Shown piece after piece: positions 23,188 to 33,965 of a stretch of 64,000 bases of DNA; the first letter of the stretch is position 1, and the number at the start of each line of letters is the position of its first letter. The DNA is from Malus domestica. Lineage: Eukaryota; Streptophyta; Magnoliopsida; Rosales; Rosaceae. Below the pieces are notes generated by a model. It was not told where the DNA came from and made no database searches. It saw only the letters and a program-made list of their open reading frames with translations. A program made the position numbers and the translations under genes. The stretch is from assembly GCF_042453785.1 (NCBI RefSeq), contig NC_091661.1, positions 31,425,501 to 31,489,500 on the forward strand, in the 5' to 3' direction.

Positions 23188-23998
23188 AATTAACGTGCAA
23201 GAGGGTAAGTTTTTGGCCTTTGTGGTTGCGGTCACTCTTTTTTTCGAGAATGAGAGTTTTTGTAACAGCTACGGTTTATTATGGAATTTTGGATTTTAAA
23301 GTGACAACTGTTATTCAAATTTGAGATGGTGTTTTTGTGATTTGTGCATTTGGCAAGAATTATGTGCGGAAAGCTCAATATTTGTTAGAGTTAATTCGTA
23401 GCATAGTTTTAGTGGAGGATTACAAGATCATCAAAAGTGGTGTTGTCTTTCCTTTGTGTTGTCGTTGCAATGGTTCGATGGGTTCACAATCTTGTTTTTT
23501 TGTCGTTGTAAAGTCTTCAGGTGATAATACGTGTTTATCTTGTGTGTCTTGGCGGTGCTAGGTCTGGCTTGTAGGACTTAGGGCTTGTGAGCTTATATTT
23601 TCCATTGGTTTGGTGTGAGTCTTCAGTGATTAAAGAATTGTCCCTTTGAAGAGTTTATTTGTGTTGCATCATTTATTTTTTATTTTGTTTTGGTTGTAGT
23701 TTTGTGTTTGTTTGACTGATAATTAAAGGACTACAAGGATATCTTCATGATGTCTCATAACTGGGCTTCTTTTCCCAAAGAGTGTCGTTTTTGGCAAGTT
23801 CATCATAAAGTGATGCAAAATTTTATGCTCATAACGTCATCTTTCTATTTGGTTAGATGTGGTTATATGAAGTATGTTTTGTATTATCTTTCTATTATGT
23901 TTATAATCATATAAAATTATATTCTTGATAGAAGATATTCTTCGTTGTATTTGACTAATGAAATATTTATTTCTTAAAAAAAATTAACGTGCAAGAGG
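23188..23998 (+). mobile_element. 5'-truncated LINE-like retroposon with target-site duplication
   Basis: A 17-bp direct repeat, AATTAACGTGCAAGAGG, lies at 23188-23204 and again at 23982-23998. Between them are about 777 bp ending in TTTATTTCTTAAAAAAA, a short A-tail. Long target-site duplications plus an A-tail are the marks of target-primed reverse transcription. The interior is TTTG-rich 3'-UTR-like sequence, with no recognisable reverse transcriptase, so this should be the 3' end of an L1-type LINE. The perfect target-site duplication suggests a fairly recent insertion. Confidence 0.8.
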
Positions 23999-26230
23999 AG
24001 AGGCTTCTTTTATAAATTAACCTGCAAATTAAACGAGGAAAAAAATGATAAGTTAACTAATTAAACTAATTATTTTTAATCATATAATTTACTAAAATAA
24101 GGAAAATTTGAGTCCTCCTGACTAGTTATGAACTAACAAAACTCGTGAGTAGCGGCCTTTTTGTTTTGTTTTCTTTGAATGTGATTTGTAAAAGTCACCA
24201 GACACACTTGCTTTTATGCATAATAAAGCGAAACATTTACACTTACGATTTACCTTTAGCTTCTACGACTTTAATTAATTGGTGCCAATTGGGCAACATC
24301 ATCATCATTCATCTTTTTGGATTTGGGTTAAGGGTACAAAATTACCATTCTACCACACACACATACACATATATATAGGACAAACGTCTTCAAAATTCAA
24401 AAGCATTATCACTTTACCTAAAAATCTTGAATTGTGTCACTTAACACTTTGAAACTTAAATTGTCTAACTAGTTCTCAGAAACTCAAATTTGTTCTACTT
24501 TATCCTATGTCGTCCAAGTTTGTTAACAAACCTGTTAAAATTGCTGACGTGGCAAAAAAAAGTTCTTATCAATCTATTAAAAATGAGTTTACCCTAATCC
24601 TAAACCTATATAGTTCTTATCAACATAGATCATGCAATTGGGAACTTGTTAATTGTCTCTTTCTTGGTGCTAGGATCAAGAAAAGGGTACTTATATTATC
24701 AGGAATTAGAGTTGGTAATGAGTAACATGCATCATGCATGAGCAAATACTTGCCTCGACATGACGCTATATATAATATGTAAATTCAAAACTATGATTGC
24801 GATTTGCGAATAAGCATAAATCCATCAAATCGAGTGTTTAATTATATTCAAAACATTCATCCTCGCATATATGCCGGGCATATGCAGGGATGAAATTTGT
24901 GGTCCATGCTTCGGTATCTGACAATATGTTCTGTCCACACATGCATGGAACCAAACATAAAGTTCCACGTTGCATGTAATGCACGTATCAAAAGCTGGTG
25001 TACCAACAAATAATATAACGATCGAAATACTTTAAGGTTTCATTATTGGGTAGCCAACATTACAACTCCAACTTTGGTTAGCCCGCAATTTTATGAGTTG
25101 GAACTTGTCAAGTTGTAAATGCAACAGCCCTATAGGTACATTACGTGTACGTAGCCGATGTTTGTGTGTGTATAGGTCCAGTTTCTTGGTAGAGATTACA
25201 CTCTACTCTTTAGAGAGCAGAATACGTATATAGCATAGTACTATCGTATTGTTCGTATGATGACCAAGTATGGACTACATTACCAATAGTTCTGTATTTT
25301 TGCCCTTTTTTAGCTCTAGATGCTATAAGGGCTGTTATATAAACGATACATGGTTATCACAATATGAGCGTTCTATCAATCTCTCGTATGTGGACAGCGA
25401 AGCGAAATCCCTCCTAAGAATAAACTTGTATACAATGTATATATATTTCAAATTTTGATTCATGCATGAGATTGGGGTCTGCCCTGTTTGCTTAAGCATG
25501 CAAATAAACAATAATTTCCATCGAGAAAGATCCCCGCGGCCACCAAGATATCTATCTTAATTTAATCATAGTTCTCGCATTTTGGTCCATGGTTTTGGAA
25601 CTAGATCATTTCCGGACTTTATTGTTCAGAGCTTAAAGATTGTAAACTTGAGTTTTTAATTTGTGTGAAAGAGAGATTGTAACTCTTAATTTGTGTAAGG
25701 TGTACCAGCAAAATGAGTTAATAATGACAGTTAAATTCAACTTTAATGACCCAAATTACCTGATTCTTGGGTTCGGACAGTGAAATTCGGAAAATATCGA
25801 TATCCATGGTTTTGCATGGCGGTTTGTCCTTGTAAGTTGTGATTCTCTTAACGGTTGACCCATACTTTGATTTCTATTTTTTTATTGTTTGGTGAACTGT
25901 TTAATTAGAACTTTGGCATTGCATGCATGGATCAATATTTGGAGGGAACTTGTCAATCTCTCCCGGTTGGTGCGTGGCAACGTGGGTGTACATACTGATC
26001 ATCGCAAAGGCCTCCCTTTCCTCTTGCTAGCTAACTTGGCACATGCATGGTGCCTTATATTAGACCATAAATTGGCTGCCGACATCGATTAAATTATATA
26101 TAAATATGTATTTGGTTTTTTGGTAGAGAAAACTATGTATGTGATAATCATCTGTACAAGTGTGCATGTATAGTTTTATGTTTATTTTCTCCTTGCATTG
26201 ATGCGTCCGGGCCGACAATTGATGAACTAA
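23999..26230. other. Gene-poor spacer
   Basis: AT-rich with scattered GCATGCATG motifs (24725-25010). Short open frames here have no recognisable content. A GC-richer patch at 25930-26050 was examined on both strands and not identified. Confidence 0.35.
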
Positions 26231-26367
26231 CCTTTAAGTAATGAATGGCTTCATACTATGTACAATCATCATTCAAATTATAGATGAGGGTTGGGCCTTT
26301 AAGTAATTAATGGCTTCATAGTCATACTATGCACAATCATCATTCAAATTATAGATGAGGGTTGGGT
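26231..26367. repeat. Tandem duplication of a 66-71 bp unit
   Basis: The unit CCTTTAAGTAATGAATGGCT...AGATGAGGGTTGGG occurs twice head to tail. The second copy has an extra CATAGT and few substitutions. High identity suggests a recent local duplication. Confidence 0.85.
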
Positions 26368-27696
26368 ATGTTAGCCATGACCACGTATTTTTTCAGCATT
26401 CATGTTCGAATCACTCTTTTTATTAAATTTAAAGAATAATATATGTACATAAAATCGTATGATGAGATGTAGATCTTGGTTTAGTCCAAGTTGTTATAAT
26501 AATGTGCTTCATTCTTTGCACTCAAATTTGAATGTTCATTCCAATAATTTGAATCAAATTGATATAATTATCGTATTATTTGTTAAAATTTTGATATGAT
26601 AAAGGTAAATTAAGATCAGTTAAAAGTTTGACTTCGTATAAAGTAATAAAATAAAGAAGCGCTAAAATTATGTCTTATATAAATATCTACACCCGAAACT
26701 TCTAATTCATTTCATACAAAAATAATTAAGTTTCCATTGATTAATCTACCAAGATTTAGAGAGATACGTCAACGGTCCAGTCCTAAACCCGTCAATTTTG
26801 TTTTCGACGTAATTAACCACATGTGCAACTCAATAAGAGTGAGATTTTATCACGACCGACCTCATCACAATTAAAAATAAAATCATTCAATATAAGTTTT
26901 GTATCAATTAGTCATGTTTCAAATGTAAAACTCATTATTCAGCATAGCCAAACTAGCACTTGTATTGTGGGGTTATGAATATGGGTTTTTCTTGGACTAC
27001 CAAGGTTAATGCTTCTGCATCATATATGACCTACACATGCACTAACAAAGGTGGATGCATTGTATACAAGTGAAAGTGATGAAAACACGTTGGCATTGGT
27101 ACAATGTTAGCCCAATCAGTTGACTTTTGATGTAAAGACACAACATATCGAGATAAGTACTCTTGTAAGGCGTAGGCGATGGACAACATGTCGAATATTC
27201 CTTAAATAACCCTTATTGGTTCCAAAGGATGAAGGAGACTAGGTTAACCGAAAGATGGATATCGTAACCCTAATAATCTAGCTTATTAAACTCTTTACCA
27301 CAACAGCCAAATTGAAGATGCACGAACCAAATCATAAGCCTTTAATCTTACGACTCTTATCTTTCAAGAAATGAGAAAAAGCATGAAAAACGTGAAGTGA
27401 AAACTACAAGTCCTACAACAAATCACAAGTGGGACATTGTAAGATTATGATGATATGATATTGATGTGTTTAGAATTGGGGTGATGGGAGTGACCATTCA
27501 TATAGTTCCACTGCTATTGGTCCTTTCTCGGATATATTTTAGTAACTAAAACTTGAGTGATCGAGTATTTGAGGTGTGGCAATAGGTTGTGCTTAGCTTT
27601 ACTCATTTAAACGCGTCTCGTTCGGGTTAAATTATAAATCAAATTTGATCAACTCGCAAAACGAGAGAAAATCTATCAGTGTCATATATGTTTTTT
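26368..27696. other. Gene-poor spacer
   Basis: AT-rich, with a B-box-like TTCATGTTCGAATCACTC near 26398-26416 that may be an old SINE. No gene recognised. Confidence 0.35.
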
Positions 27697-27888
27697 TTGT
27701 AAAACAATTTTTTTTAACAAATGATATTATCTACACTGAAAGGGTGAGATAGTGGATTAAACCTCACAATGAGCTAGCCATAATAATTTGGTTCAAATTC
27801 GTCTGTGGCAAGAATTAAACCTAAGACCTCGCTTACAAGTGAAGAAGAATACCATTAAACCGTAGTACAAAATAGCTTGTAAAACAAT
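27697..27888 (-). mobile_element. tRNA-type SINE, minus orientation, with target-site duplication
   Basis: A direct repeat TTGTAAAACAAT lies at 27697-27708 and 27877-27888. Read on the minus strand, the sequence between begins with TACTACGGTTTAATGGTATT, carries a B-box-like region and ends in a run of A. It matches the plus-strand element at 30127-30300 along its whole length, with moderate divergence. Length is about 165 bp without the tail. Confidence 0.8.
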
Positions 27889-28266
27889 ATTTTAAACTAC
27901 TCAAATTTATGACAATAACTCAAATTCGGATATAATAGAGAGAGCATTGCCCTAATTAACTTATCACATTTGTGTATTTTTTTTTAATTTATTATTTTTA
28001 AGGAAATGTGAAGACTTCGAAACTATCATAATAATTTAAAAGAATATGAAATTTCAAAGCCAAGAAGCATGGGTAGAAAATAAACACTCAACACCTTATT
28101 CTTTGAGATATTAAACTACACACATACTAATCGTTTACATATCATAACACATATGTTATGTTCAAGAACTTTTCAAATCGTGTAGTGTCCCAAATTGTAA
28201 TCATCATCTTTGTAGCTTGTGGTGTAGATCAAGTGTTAGACAGTTTTCCACCAAACAGGCTGATTG
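27889..28266. other. AT-rich spacer
   Basis: No gene or element recognised. An open frame at 28158-28364 runs into the duplicated block and has no recognised content. Confidence 0.3.
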
Positions 28267-28836
28267 GATTGTATGATTGGGTCCATTTCTATGCAATACT
28301 GTACTGTATTGTTAATTGGTTAGCAGAAAGGAAAATGATCGCTTCGGACAAGTCGCCATTTTAGATGGTCCAAAAATCATCAAGCAACCACAACTATATA
28401 TTGTCAGATACACTGATGGTACTTATGCTCCATTGAAGGAAATTCTCAATGAAATTGATCTTCTACCGTTAAATCGATTGATACAATAGAAAGTAGCTTA
28501 ATTTTTTATAAGCACGTTTAAGGTTTATTATTTTTCTGTGCAATATTGTACTGTATTGGATTGTATTGATTGTATGATTGGGTCCATTTCTGTGCAATAT
28601 TGTATTGTATTGTTAATTGGTTAGCAGAAAGGAAAATGATCGCTTCGGACAAGTCGCCATTTTAGATGATCCAAAAATCATCGAGCAACCACAACTATAT
28701 ATTGTCAGATACACTAATGGTACTTATGCTCCATTGAAGGAAATTCTCAATGAAATTGATCTCAAACCGTTAAATCGATTGACACAATGGAAAGTAGCTT
28801 AACTTTTTACAAGCACGTTTAAGATTTATTATTTTT
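28267..28836 (+). repeat. Direct duplication (302-bp spacing) sharing an open frame
   Basis: Copy 1 (about 28267-28534) and copy 2 (about 28568-28836) are nearly identical. Both keep the same frame from the LVSRKEN segment through FGQVAILD, QPQLYIVRY, GTYAPLKEILNEIDL and PLNRL. In copy 2 it runs 61 codons to a TAA at 28800-28802; in copy 1 a TAG interrupts two codons after the RLI segment. The peptide looks like real protein, but I do not recognise the family, and there is no clear ATG at the start of the shared frame. It may be a duplicated orphan exon or a fragment of a mobile-element gene. Confidence 0.7.
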
Positions 28837-29261
28837 CGATTTGAGATTTATAGTCTCAATATTAGTGTTATTAGTAAAGTAATTCAATTACAAGCTTACT
28901 TGAAAGTGCTTCTATAAACGTTAAAAACACTTTTTGAAACCTAAAACGCTTTACGATAATTTTGATATGAATAACTTAAAGTATTTATAAATTATAAAAA
29001 CACTTTTTAGTGTGTTATTATGAAAAAAGACACATGTGATAAAGTACTTCCAAGGTCATTTTTCTAAAAAGCACAAATTTTAGAGAACACCGTTAGACTT
29101 TCATCTAAAATAAAAGGTCTAAGCTTTTTAGGTAATACCATGTTAACTTCCATCCATTATAAAGGAGTAAATAAGGGATGTAAGTTATATCGTAATTACC
29201 CAAAACGACATATTCTTCACACTGTGACAAGTTTATGAACTAATACTCACAAATTTTGATC
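28837..29261. other. AT-rich spacer with AAGTGCTT-type motifs
   Basis: At 28885-29085, CTTACTTGAAAGTGCTTCTA, AACACTTTTT and AAAAAGCAC motifs recur. They resemble the GTGCTT-rich elements at 13140-13300, 32330-32470, 58795-58870 and 60502-60713. Probably a worn MITE. Confidence 0.4.
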
Positions 29262-29482
29262 CGAAAACCAAAGCTCCAATTCGACCAAAGTTCAAACTCA
29301 AATGCTTCAATTTTCCCATATGAATAAAATGGCAACCCCAAGCCAACAAAGCTCCCCGTTTTGAGAGAGTCGCTAGGAAAAGTAAAGCAGGGAACCATAT
29401 TAGTCGCCCTTTTTATTCATACGAGAAGTTGAAACATTTGAGTTTGAACTTTGATCGAATTAGAGTTTTGGTCTTTAAACAA
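29262..29482. repeat. Long imperfect hairpin (two arms of about 74 bp)
   Basis: The left arm (29262-29335) contains CCAATTCGACCAAAGTTCAA and ATATGAATAAAATGG. Its reverse complement lies at about 29408-29480 as CATTTGAGTTTGAACTTTGA preceded by CTTTTTATTCATACG. About 70 nt of unrelated sequence separate the arms, which differ at roughly one base in ten. The structure could be a MITE or, if transcribed, a fold-back RNA that feeds small-RNA production. Confidence 0.8.
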
Positions 29483-29773
29483 TTTTTGGACTTGGGATCG
29501 CCCTTTCAATTTTATTATATGAATAATTATAAATAAAAAAATGAATGGAGCACCCTAATAATTCAATAATCAACCCTTCATTGGGATTGGAGAAGATTTG
29601 ATGAAAAAATTCTGGTAATAGATACTACCTGTTGGCTGGAGACTCTAAGCACCAAATATAAGTACACAAAATCCAGTTCAAATTTTCTGAAATTGGACCA
29701 CAATTAGTTGGGTTACATGCAGTCACACTGATTATTTGTGTAGCAAGAAAGGGAGGTGTTATTGACAATAAAA
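29483..29773. other. Short spacer between two hairpins
   Basis: AT-rich; nothing recognised. Confidence 0.3.
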
Positions 29774-29854
29774 AAAATCTCATTCTACACTTCTCACAAG
29801 TGTATTTTTCTTTCTAAATATATAAAGTTTAGAGTGTAGAATGAGATTTTTGAA
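29774..29854. repeat. Small palindromic element
   Basis: The ends AAATCTCATTCTACACTT and AGAGTGTAGAATGAGATTTT are inverted copies around an AT-rich loop. It is a MITE-like stem-loop of about 80 bp. Confidence 0.7.
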
Positions 29855-30116
29855 GTACCAGTAACAATTTCCGCATGAAATTAGTGTTGTTGGTAGGACC
29901 ACAATTGTGAGGGTGCGTCTGATCAAGATCTGACGGCAAAAGAATCTTTTGCAAGCTGATCAGCTACTACTACTGCGGTTATGGTAGCTCCTGATTTTGG
30001 ACCATTCTAAGCTGTCTACAGCTACCAATGGTCCTAAATTGTGCTGCATATTTGAACTAGTTAGTATAATATTGGACATGGCTGCAAGCTGCCCTCATGA
30101 ATTTCTTCACTCTCAA

Positions 30117-30310
30117 TTCAACCACGGGCCACTTAATACTACGGTTTAATGGTATATTTACGTGTAAGTAAGAGGTTTTAAGTTCAGTTCTCACCAAAGG
30201 TGAATTTAAACCACATTATTATTAGCTGATTATGAGGCTAAACCCACATCATCCCCTTTAGTATTGATGATATCGTTTGTTCAAAAAAAAAAAAAAACCC
30301 TCAACCACCG
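30117..30310 (+). mobile_element. tRNA-type SINE, plus orientation, with A-tail
   Basis: Starts near TACTACGGTTTAATGGTATA, has the B-box-like TTAAGTTCAGTTCTCACC, and ends in a run of about 15 A (30279-30297). A short direct repeat TCAACCAC flanks it (30117-30124 and 30301-30308). It is the same family as the minus-strand copy at 27709-27876. Confidence 0.8.
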
Positions 30311-30595
30311 AACAATTATACAGAAAGGAAGAGAGGAAGGCCAATAGGAGTGAGGATGGACATACTTATTTCCGTATTTAACGAATATTGGATGAAAATT
30401 TCAATTGTTGGTTAAATTTCCTAACAATATTAATTCAACACAAGAGTTTAAATTCTAGTTTTCTTAGAGCAAGAGTTACCTCTCTAATGACCTATCCGCT
30501 ATCACCATGGTACTATTAATCCGATGTGACCTTTTATTTTGCCTCGGGAATCTTTTCAAAATAAAAGCAAAAAGAATTCAATTGTCGGTAAAAAC
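30311..30595. other. Spacer downstream of tRNA-Trp
   Basis: No gene. Short T-runs on the minus strand beside the tRNA 3' end (the plus-strand AAAA at 30591-30594 reads TTTT) provide a plausible RNA polymerase III terminator. Confidence 0.4.
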
Positions 30596-30667
30596 TGAAC
30601 CTGACGTGAATCGAACACGCAACCTTCTGATCTGGAGTCAGACGCGCTACCATTGCGCCACAGATCC
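30596..30667 (-). tRNA. tRNA-Trp (CCA)
   Basis: A 72-nt cloverleaf on the minus strand has acceptor GGATCTG pairing with CAGGTTC, with discriminator A. The D-arm contains GGCGCAATGGTAGCGC (A-box). The anticodon loop is CTCCAGA with anticodon CCA, between TCTGA and TCAGA stems. The T-arm is GCGTG-TTCGATT-CACGT (B-box). No intron. It closely matches the plant cytosolic tRNA-Trp consensus, and a T-run follows the 3' end. It decodes UGG. Confidence 0.96.
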
Positions 30668-31247
30668 GTTAATATGATTATCACGGTTGAATTCTACAAG
30701 GTGTACGGAATACATTTTTATGGTTTTTTGTTTTTATGGTATTTAATTAAAATGGGCCTGAGCTCGAATTTTAGATATGGGCTGGAGTTATGCATAGGAG
30801 GGGCCTAGGCCTAAACTACCCAAACCTAAATTCCAGCTTTGCCCTTTCAAATGTTCATTTTCGTACAAGCGATATTTGAGAAGTCATCGAAAATAAAAGC
30901 TCGAATACAAAAGTAAATACTCTTAATCACATGAGCTACAAATCCATTATTTTGCATCAAGACGTTCAAATTTTCATTCGCAATTTCACAATTCTTAACT
31001 TTGAATTGAAACAATCAAATACTTGTAGTCAAATGCAAACGTAGATTCAGCTAGCTAGCCAAGACAACGTTCCTATCCTTTTGTACCCAAGTTTGAGTCT
31101 TACTCCCGTAGAATAGTTTAGAGGACAATATCGTATTGTTAAAATAAAATAGTGGTTCCTGTTTGGGTACATTAGCTTCATTGATCATGTCAGGGTACAC
31201 AGAAAGAAAAGCTTCATTTAGCTCTTGATCAGTAACATAAACAAAGG
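30668..31247. other. Spacer between tRNA-Trp and ATXR6
   Basis: This holds the upstream side of the tRNA gene and the ATXR6 3' UTR. No additional feature recognised. Confidence 0.4.
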
Positions 31248-33360
31248 CTACACAAAATGCTCGGTTGGGTATTCATTCTCATATCCATTGTAATCATAAT
31301 ACAATCTCTCCCCCTTTGTTATATCTCGATTCGCAATCAGTAAAACCCTAGACTCGCCATTGACGTCAAATCTTACACACTTCAAGTTCTGCTTCTTCCT
31401 CCCGTCCCTGCACCATACCACAGTAACTTCAGTTGTAACATAACATAGTTATTTACACATGAAGGCAGAATATTAGTATTGGAACGGGGATAGCTTACGG
31501 TGTATGATTATTGATTCCGTTGATGAAGCGCGCAATGTTACCATGCTTGTAGGGACAAATGACAAGGCTTTTTGAAGGTGTAGCTGCTGAAAGCAATGTC
31601 ATTGTGCTGTCTCCATCGTCATTTTCGCGGTTCTTCAGATAATCAACATCTCCAACGTATTCTGTGATTATTGTCAAATCCCTTATGTGTTTATCAGCCT
31701 CAACTGTGAACCTGTGAATGAATCATTAATACTGAATCAAGGAGTCCAGTTACATCAACTACAAGAGAGAATGTTTTGTTGGTTTGTAAACTCACCCTTC
31801 TTTAGGATCGAAAACAACCATGAGGGGAGGACATTCTCCTCTCTCCATCATGCTTTTGCACAAATTCAACGTTTCAGTATCTTCTTTCGACATAACCTGG
31901 AAGGCAACGATATCAGAAATGTACCTTTTGGATCACACTCAACTAAATAAGAAAATTGAATACGACATGCTAGAATTTCTCTTCAAGAATAATCAGGACA
32001 CATCATATGAATTTAACATCATCCTTTAGAAGCGGCTTATGGATATATGGAAGTGAGAGACAACAAACGATCATGCATTTTTGGAGTGCCATACATTTGC
32101 AGACTCTCATCGATAAATTCTGCTAATGTACATTGTGTCCAGTTCGGGAACTTGTTCTAAAAAATTTATCGTTTCCATGTTCGGTATGGTAAGATGGAAA
32201 CCAAAGGGAAAATACTGGACATTGTCTACATGCTTTGGAAACTTTTAAGGAACATAACATTTAAAAAGAAACTTAGAAGCAGAATTTCGCCTCAAATAGA
32301 GCCCACCCTATTAAGACTAGATTTGGCAGAAAAACGTAAAAGTGCTTATGGATGATAGAAACCCTTTCCAAAGAAGCACTTGCTAAATTTCAACCTGTTT
32401 CTAATAAAAACACTTCTATCAGAATAAGCTCACGAGCAGAAGTGCTTCCTACAGAAGCACGCACACTAGACAAGTCATCAAACAGAAAAACAATATGCAT
32501 CAAATCATTTTATTTGTGTTGGAATCGAAAATTTACCTGCATTCCTTCTCGCTCAAGATCTGCACAATTGGCCCACCTGGGCGCCATTCCAGGGATATAA
32601 GTGAGCTCATTGCTGAACTCAGTCCCCGTTGCCATCAACGCCGTCGCCAGCGAAGCCATTTGCTGCATTCTCCTCGTACAATCCTTGGTCGGAATAAAGG
32701 GCAACAATTTCCTCTTCTTCTTCGAGACCACCAAGCTGCTCGCCCGCCTTCGCCTCTTTCGACAATCTACAAACAAAAGAACAAAACTTTCAGAGGAACC
32801 CAGAATTAAAACAAGAAAATAAATCCTAATAAACTGACTTTTCATAGAATTTACCTTGATTTATCTTCTGGGGCGATTCTGCAAACCTCTGAATCCGAAA
32901 AAAATCGCTGATTTTAGTTTGGTGGAGAGGGAAAGCTGTAAAATCAAGATAAAATAGAATCGAATTGATCAATCAATCAATCAATCACATCTGATAAAAT
33001 TCAACATTTAGCCTCCAAAAATCCCAAAATTCAATCTGGATCAGAATAATTAACGAAAACTAGGGGGGAATTGGGGAAATTACATTTGGGTTTTTTGTCG
33101 TTGGAGCAGCAAGGGCCGAACCACTTTCCTTTCGGGACTTGAGCAAGGATGGGTCTCAGGCAAAACATGTGGTAGCCTCTGTTGCAGCTGCGACCGTCGC
33201 ACAGAAGGAGCTCCGCCGGAGAGTCGCCGGACCCACATTCCTCGCAGGACACGTCCTCGTCGGATTCGGAATCGGATGCGCTGACGTAGTCATCATCCTC
33301 GACGATTTGAGCAGGAGAGGGAGGCTTCGGGGCTTGCGTTCTTCTCCTCAACGCCACCAT
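31248..33360 (-). CDS. ATXR6: Histone H3K27 monomethyltransferase ATXR6 (PHD + SET)
   Basis: Six exons (33360-33084, 32935-32855, 32766-32537, 31896-31796, 31711-31499, 31407-31248) encode 353 residues, close to Arabidopsis ATXR6. A PHD finger spans about residues 39-85. A PCNA-interacting box, QTKISDFF, follows across the first intron boundary, then a basic patch (RKRRRRASS). The C-terminal SET domain includes IARFINGINNHTP, VLLIANRDI and GERLYYDYNGY, and ends YPTEHFV. The family deposits H3K27me1 on H3.1 during replication, which keeps heterochromatin silent and prevents re-replication. PCNA binding and S-phase expression fit the E2F-type sites 100 bp upstream. An oddity is that the PHD end reads WFGPCC where the family has WFCPxC, so one zinc ligand is replaced by Gly with a Cys two residues later. 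The gap in the middle Cys pair is also C-x4-C. Confidence 0.97.
32336..32465. repeat. GTGCTT-rich palindromic element inside the third ATXR6 intron
   Basis: AAAAGTGCTTATGGATGATA at the left and CAGAAGTGCTTCCTACAGAA at the right surround CAAAGAAGCACTTGC and AACACTTCTATC motifs. It resembles other GTGCTT-rich sequence in the window and is probably a worn MITE inserted in the intron. Confidence 0.45.
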
Positions 33361-33432
33361 TCCTTTCGTTTTTTCCGGGTTCGGGCGAGCGAGGGCGTCG
33401 CGTTGCGTTGCGCTATTTAACCAATGGGGAGA

Positions 33433-33475
33433 TTTCCCGCCCTAATTTGGGTTCGCGGGAAATGAGGTTTCGCGC
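33433..33475. promoter_or_regulatory. Cluster of three E2F-type sites upstream of ATXR6
   Basis: TTTCCCGC at 33433-33440, its inverted copy GCGGGAAA at 33455-33462, and TTTCGCGC at 33468-33475 all match the plant E2F/DP consensus TTTSSCGC. They lie 73-115 bp upstream of the ATXR6 ATG, a normal position for S-phase genes. Arabidopsis ATXR6 is known to be cell-cycle regulated through E2F. Binding here is inferred. Confidence 0.75.
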
Positions 33476-33825
33476 GCGAGCATGGGTTAATTTCTTAATT
33501 ATTTGGCGCCACTGTTTCCTATTGGACAGGGCTATGTCTTGGCCCAATACTAAGCATGTGCAGGGCTGGGCTTGGGCTGTAATATTTAAGCCCATAAAGT
33601 TGTGTGTTTTGGACCTTATTCCACCTTACTTGGGGAACTTTTAATTTGGTTTTGAGCCCCGTTTGACTTTTAATTTGTGCTAATATCCTCCCGTTTGTCA
33701 ATTCCATCACAATTTTCTGTTAATTCAATCACGAGCAGTACATATGATCAACTTTTAAGGCACATACATCTAAAGAGCATTGATCACGTCAAACTAAATA
33801 ACATCTAAAGAGCGTTTTTTTACAG
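33476..33825. other. Upstream flank of ATXR6
   Basis: No gene. ACATCTAAAGAGC occurs twice, at about 33767 and 33801, as a short direct repeat. Confidence 0.35.
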
Positions 33826-33965
33826 CCTGGTGGTATTCCTCTTCACTTGGATGTGAGAAGTCTTAAGTTCGAATCTCGTGGATAGAGGTTGCCGATTGTG
33901 TGGTTTAGTTGAACTCATCTTCTATGTGTAAAAATATCGATGCACTCATAAAAAATAAAAATAAA
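33826..33965 (+). mobile_element. SINE-like element
   Basis: Contains an A-box-like CCTGGTGGTATTCC and a B-box-like TTAAGTTCGAATCTCGTGG, then TTGTGTGGTTTAGTTGAACT, and ends in AATAAAAATAAAAC. The layout matches a tRNA-derived SINE, related to but distinct from the copies at 27.7 and 30.1 kb. Boundaries are approximate. Confidence 0.55.
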
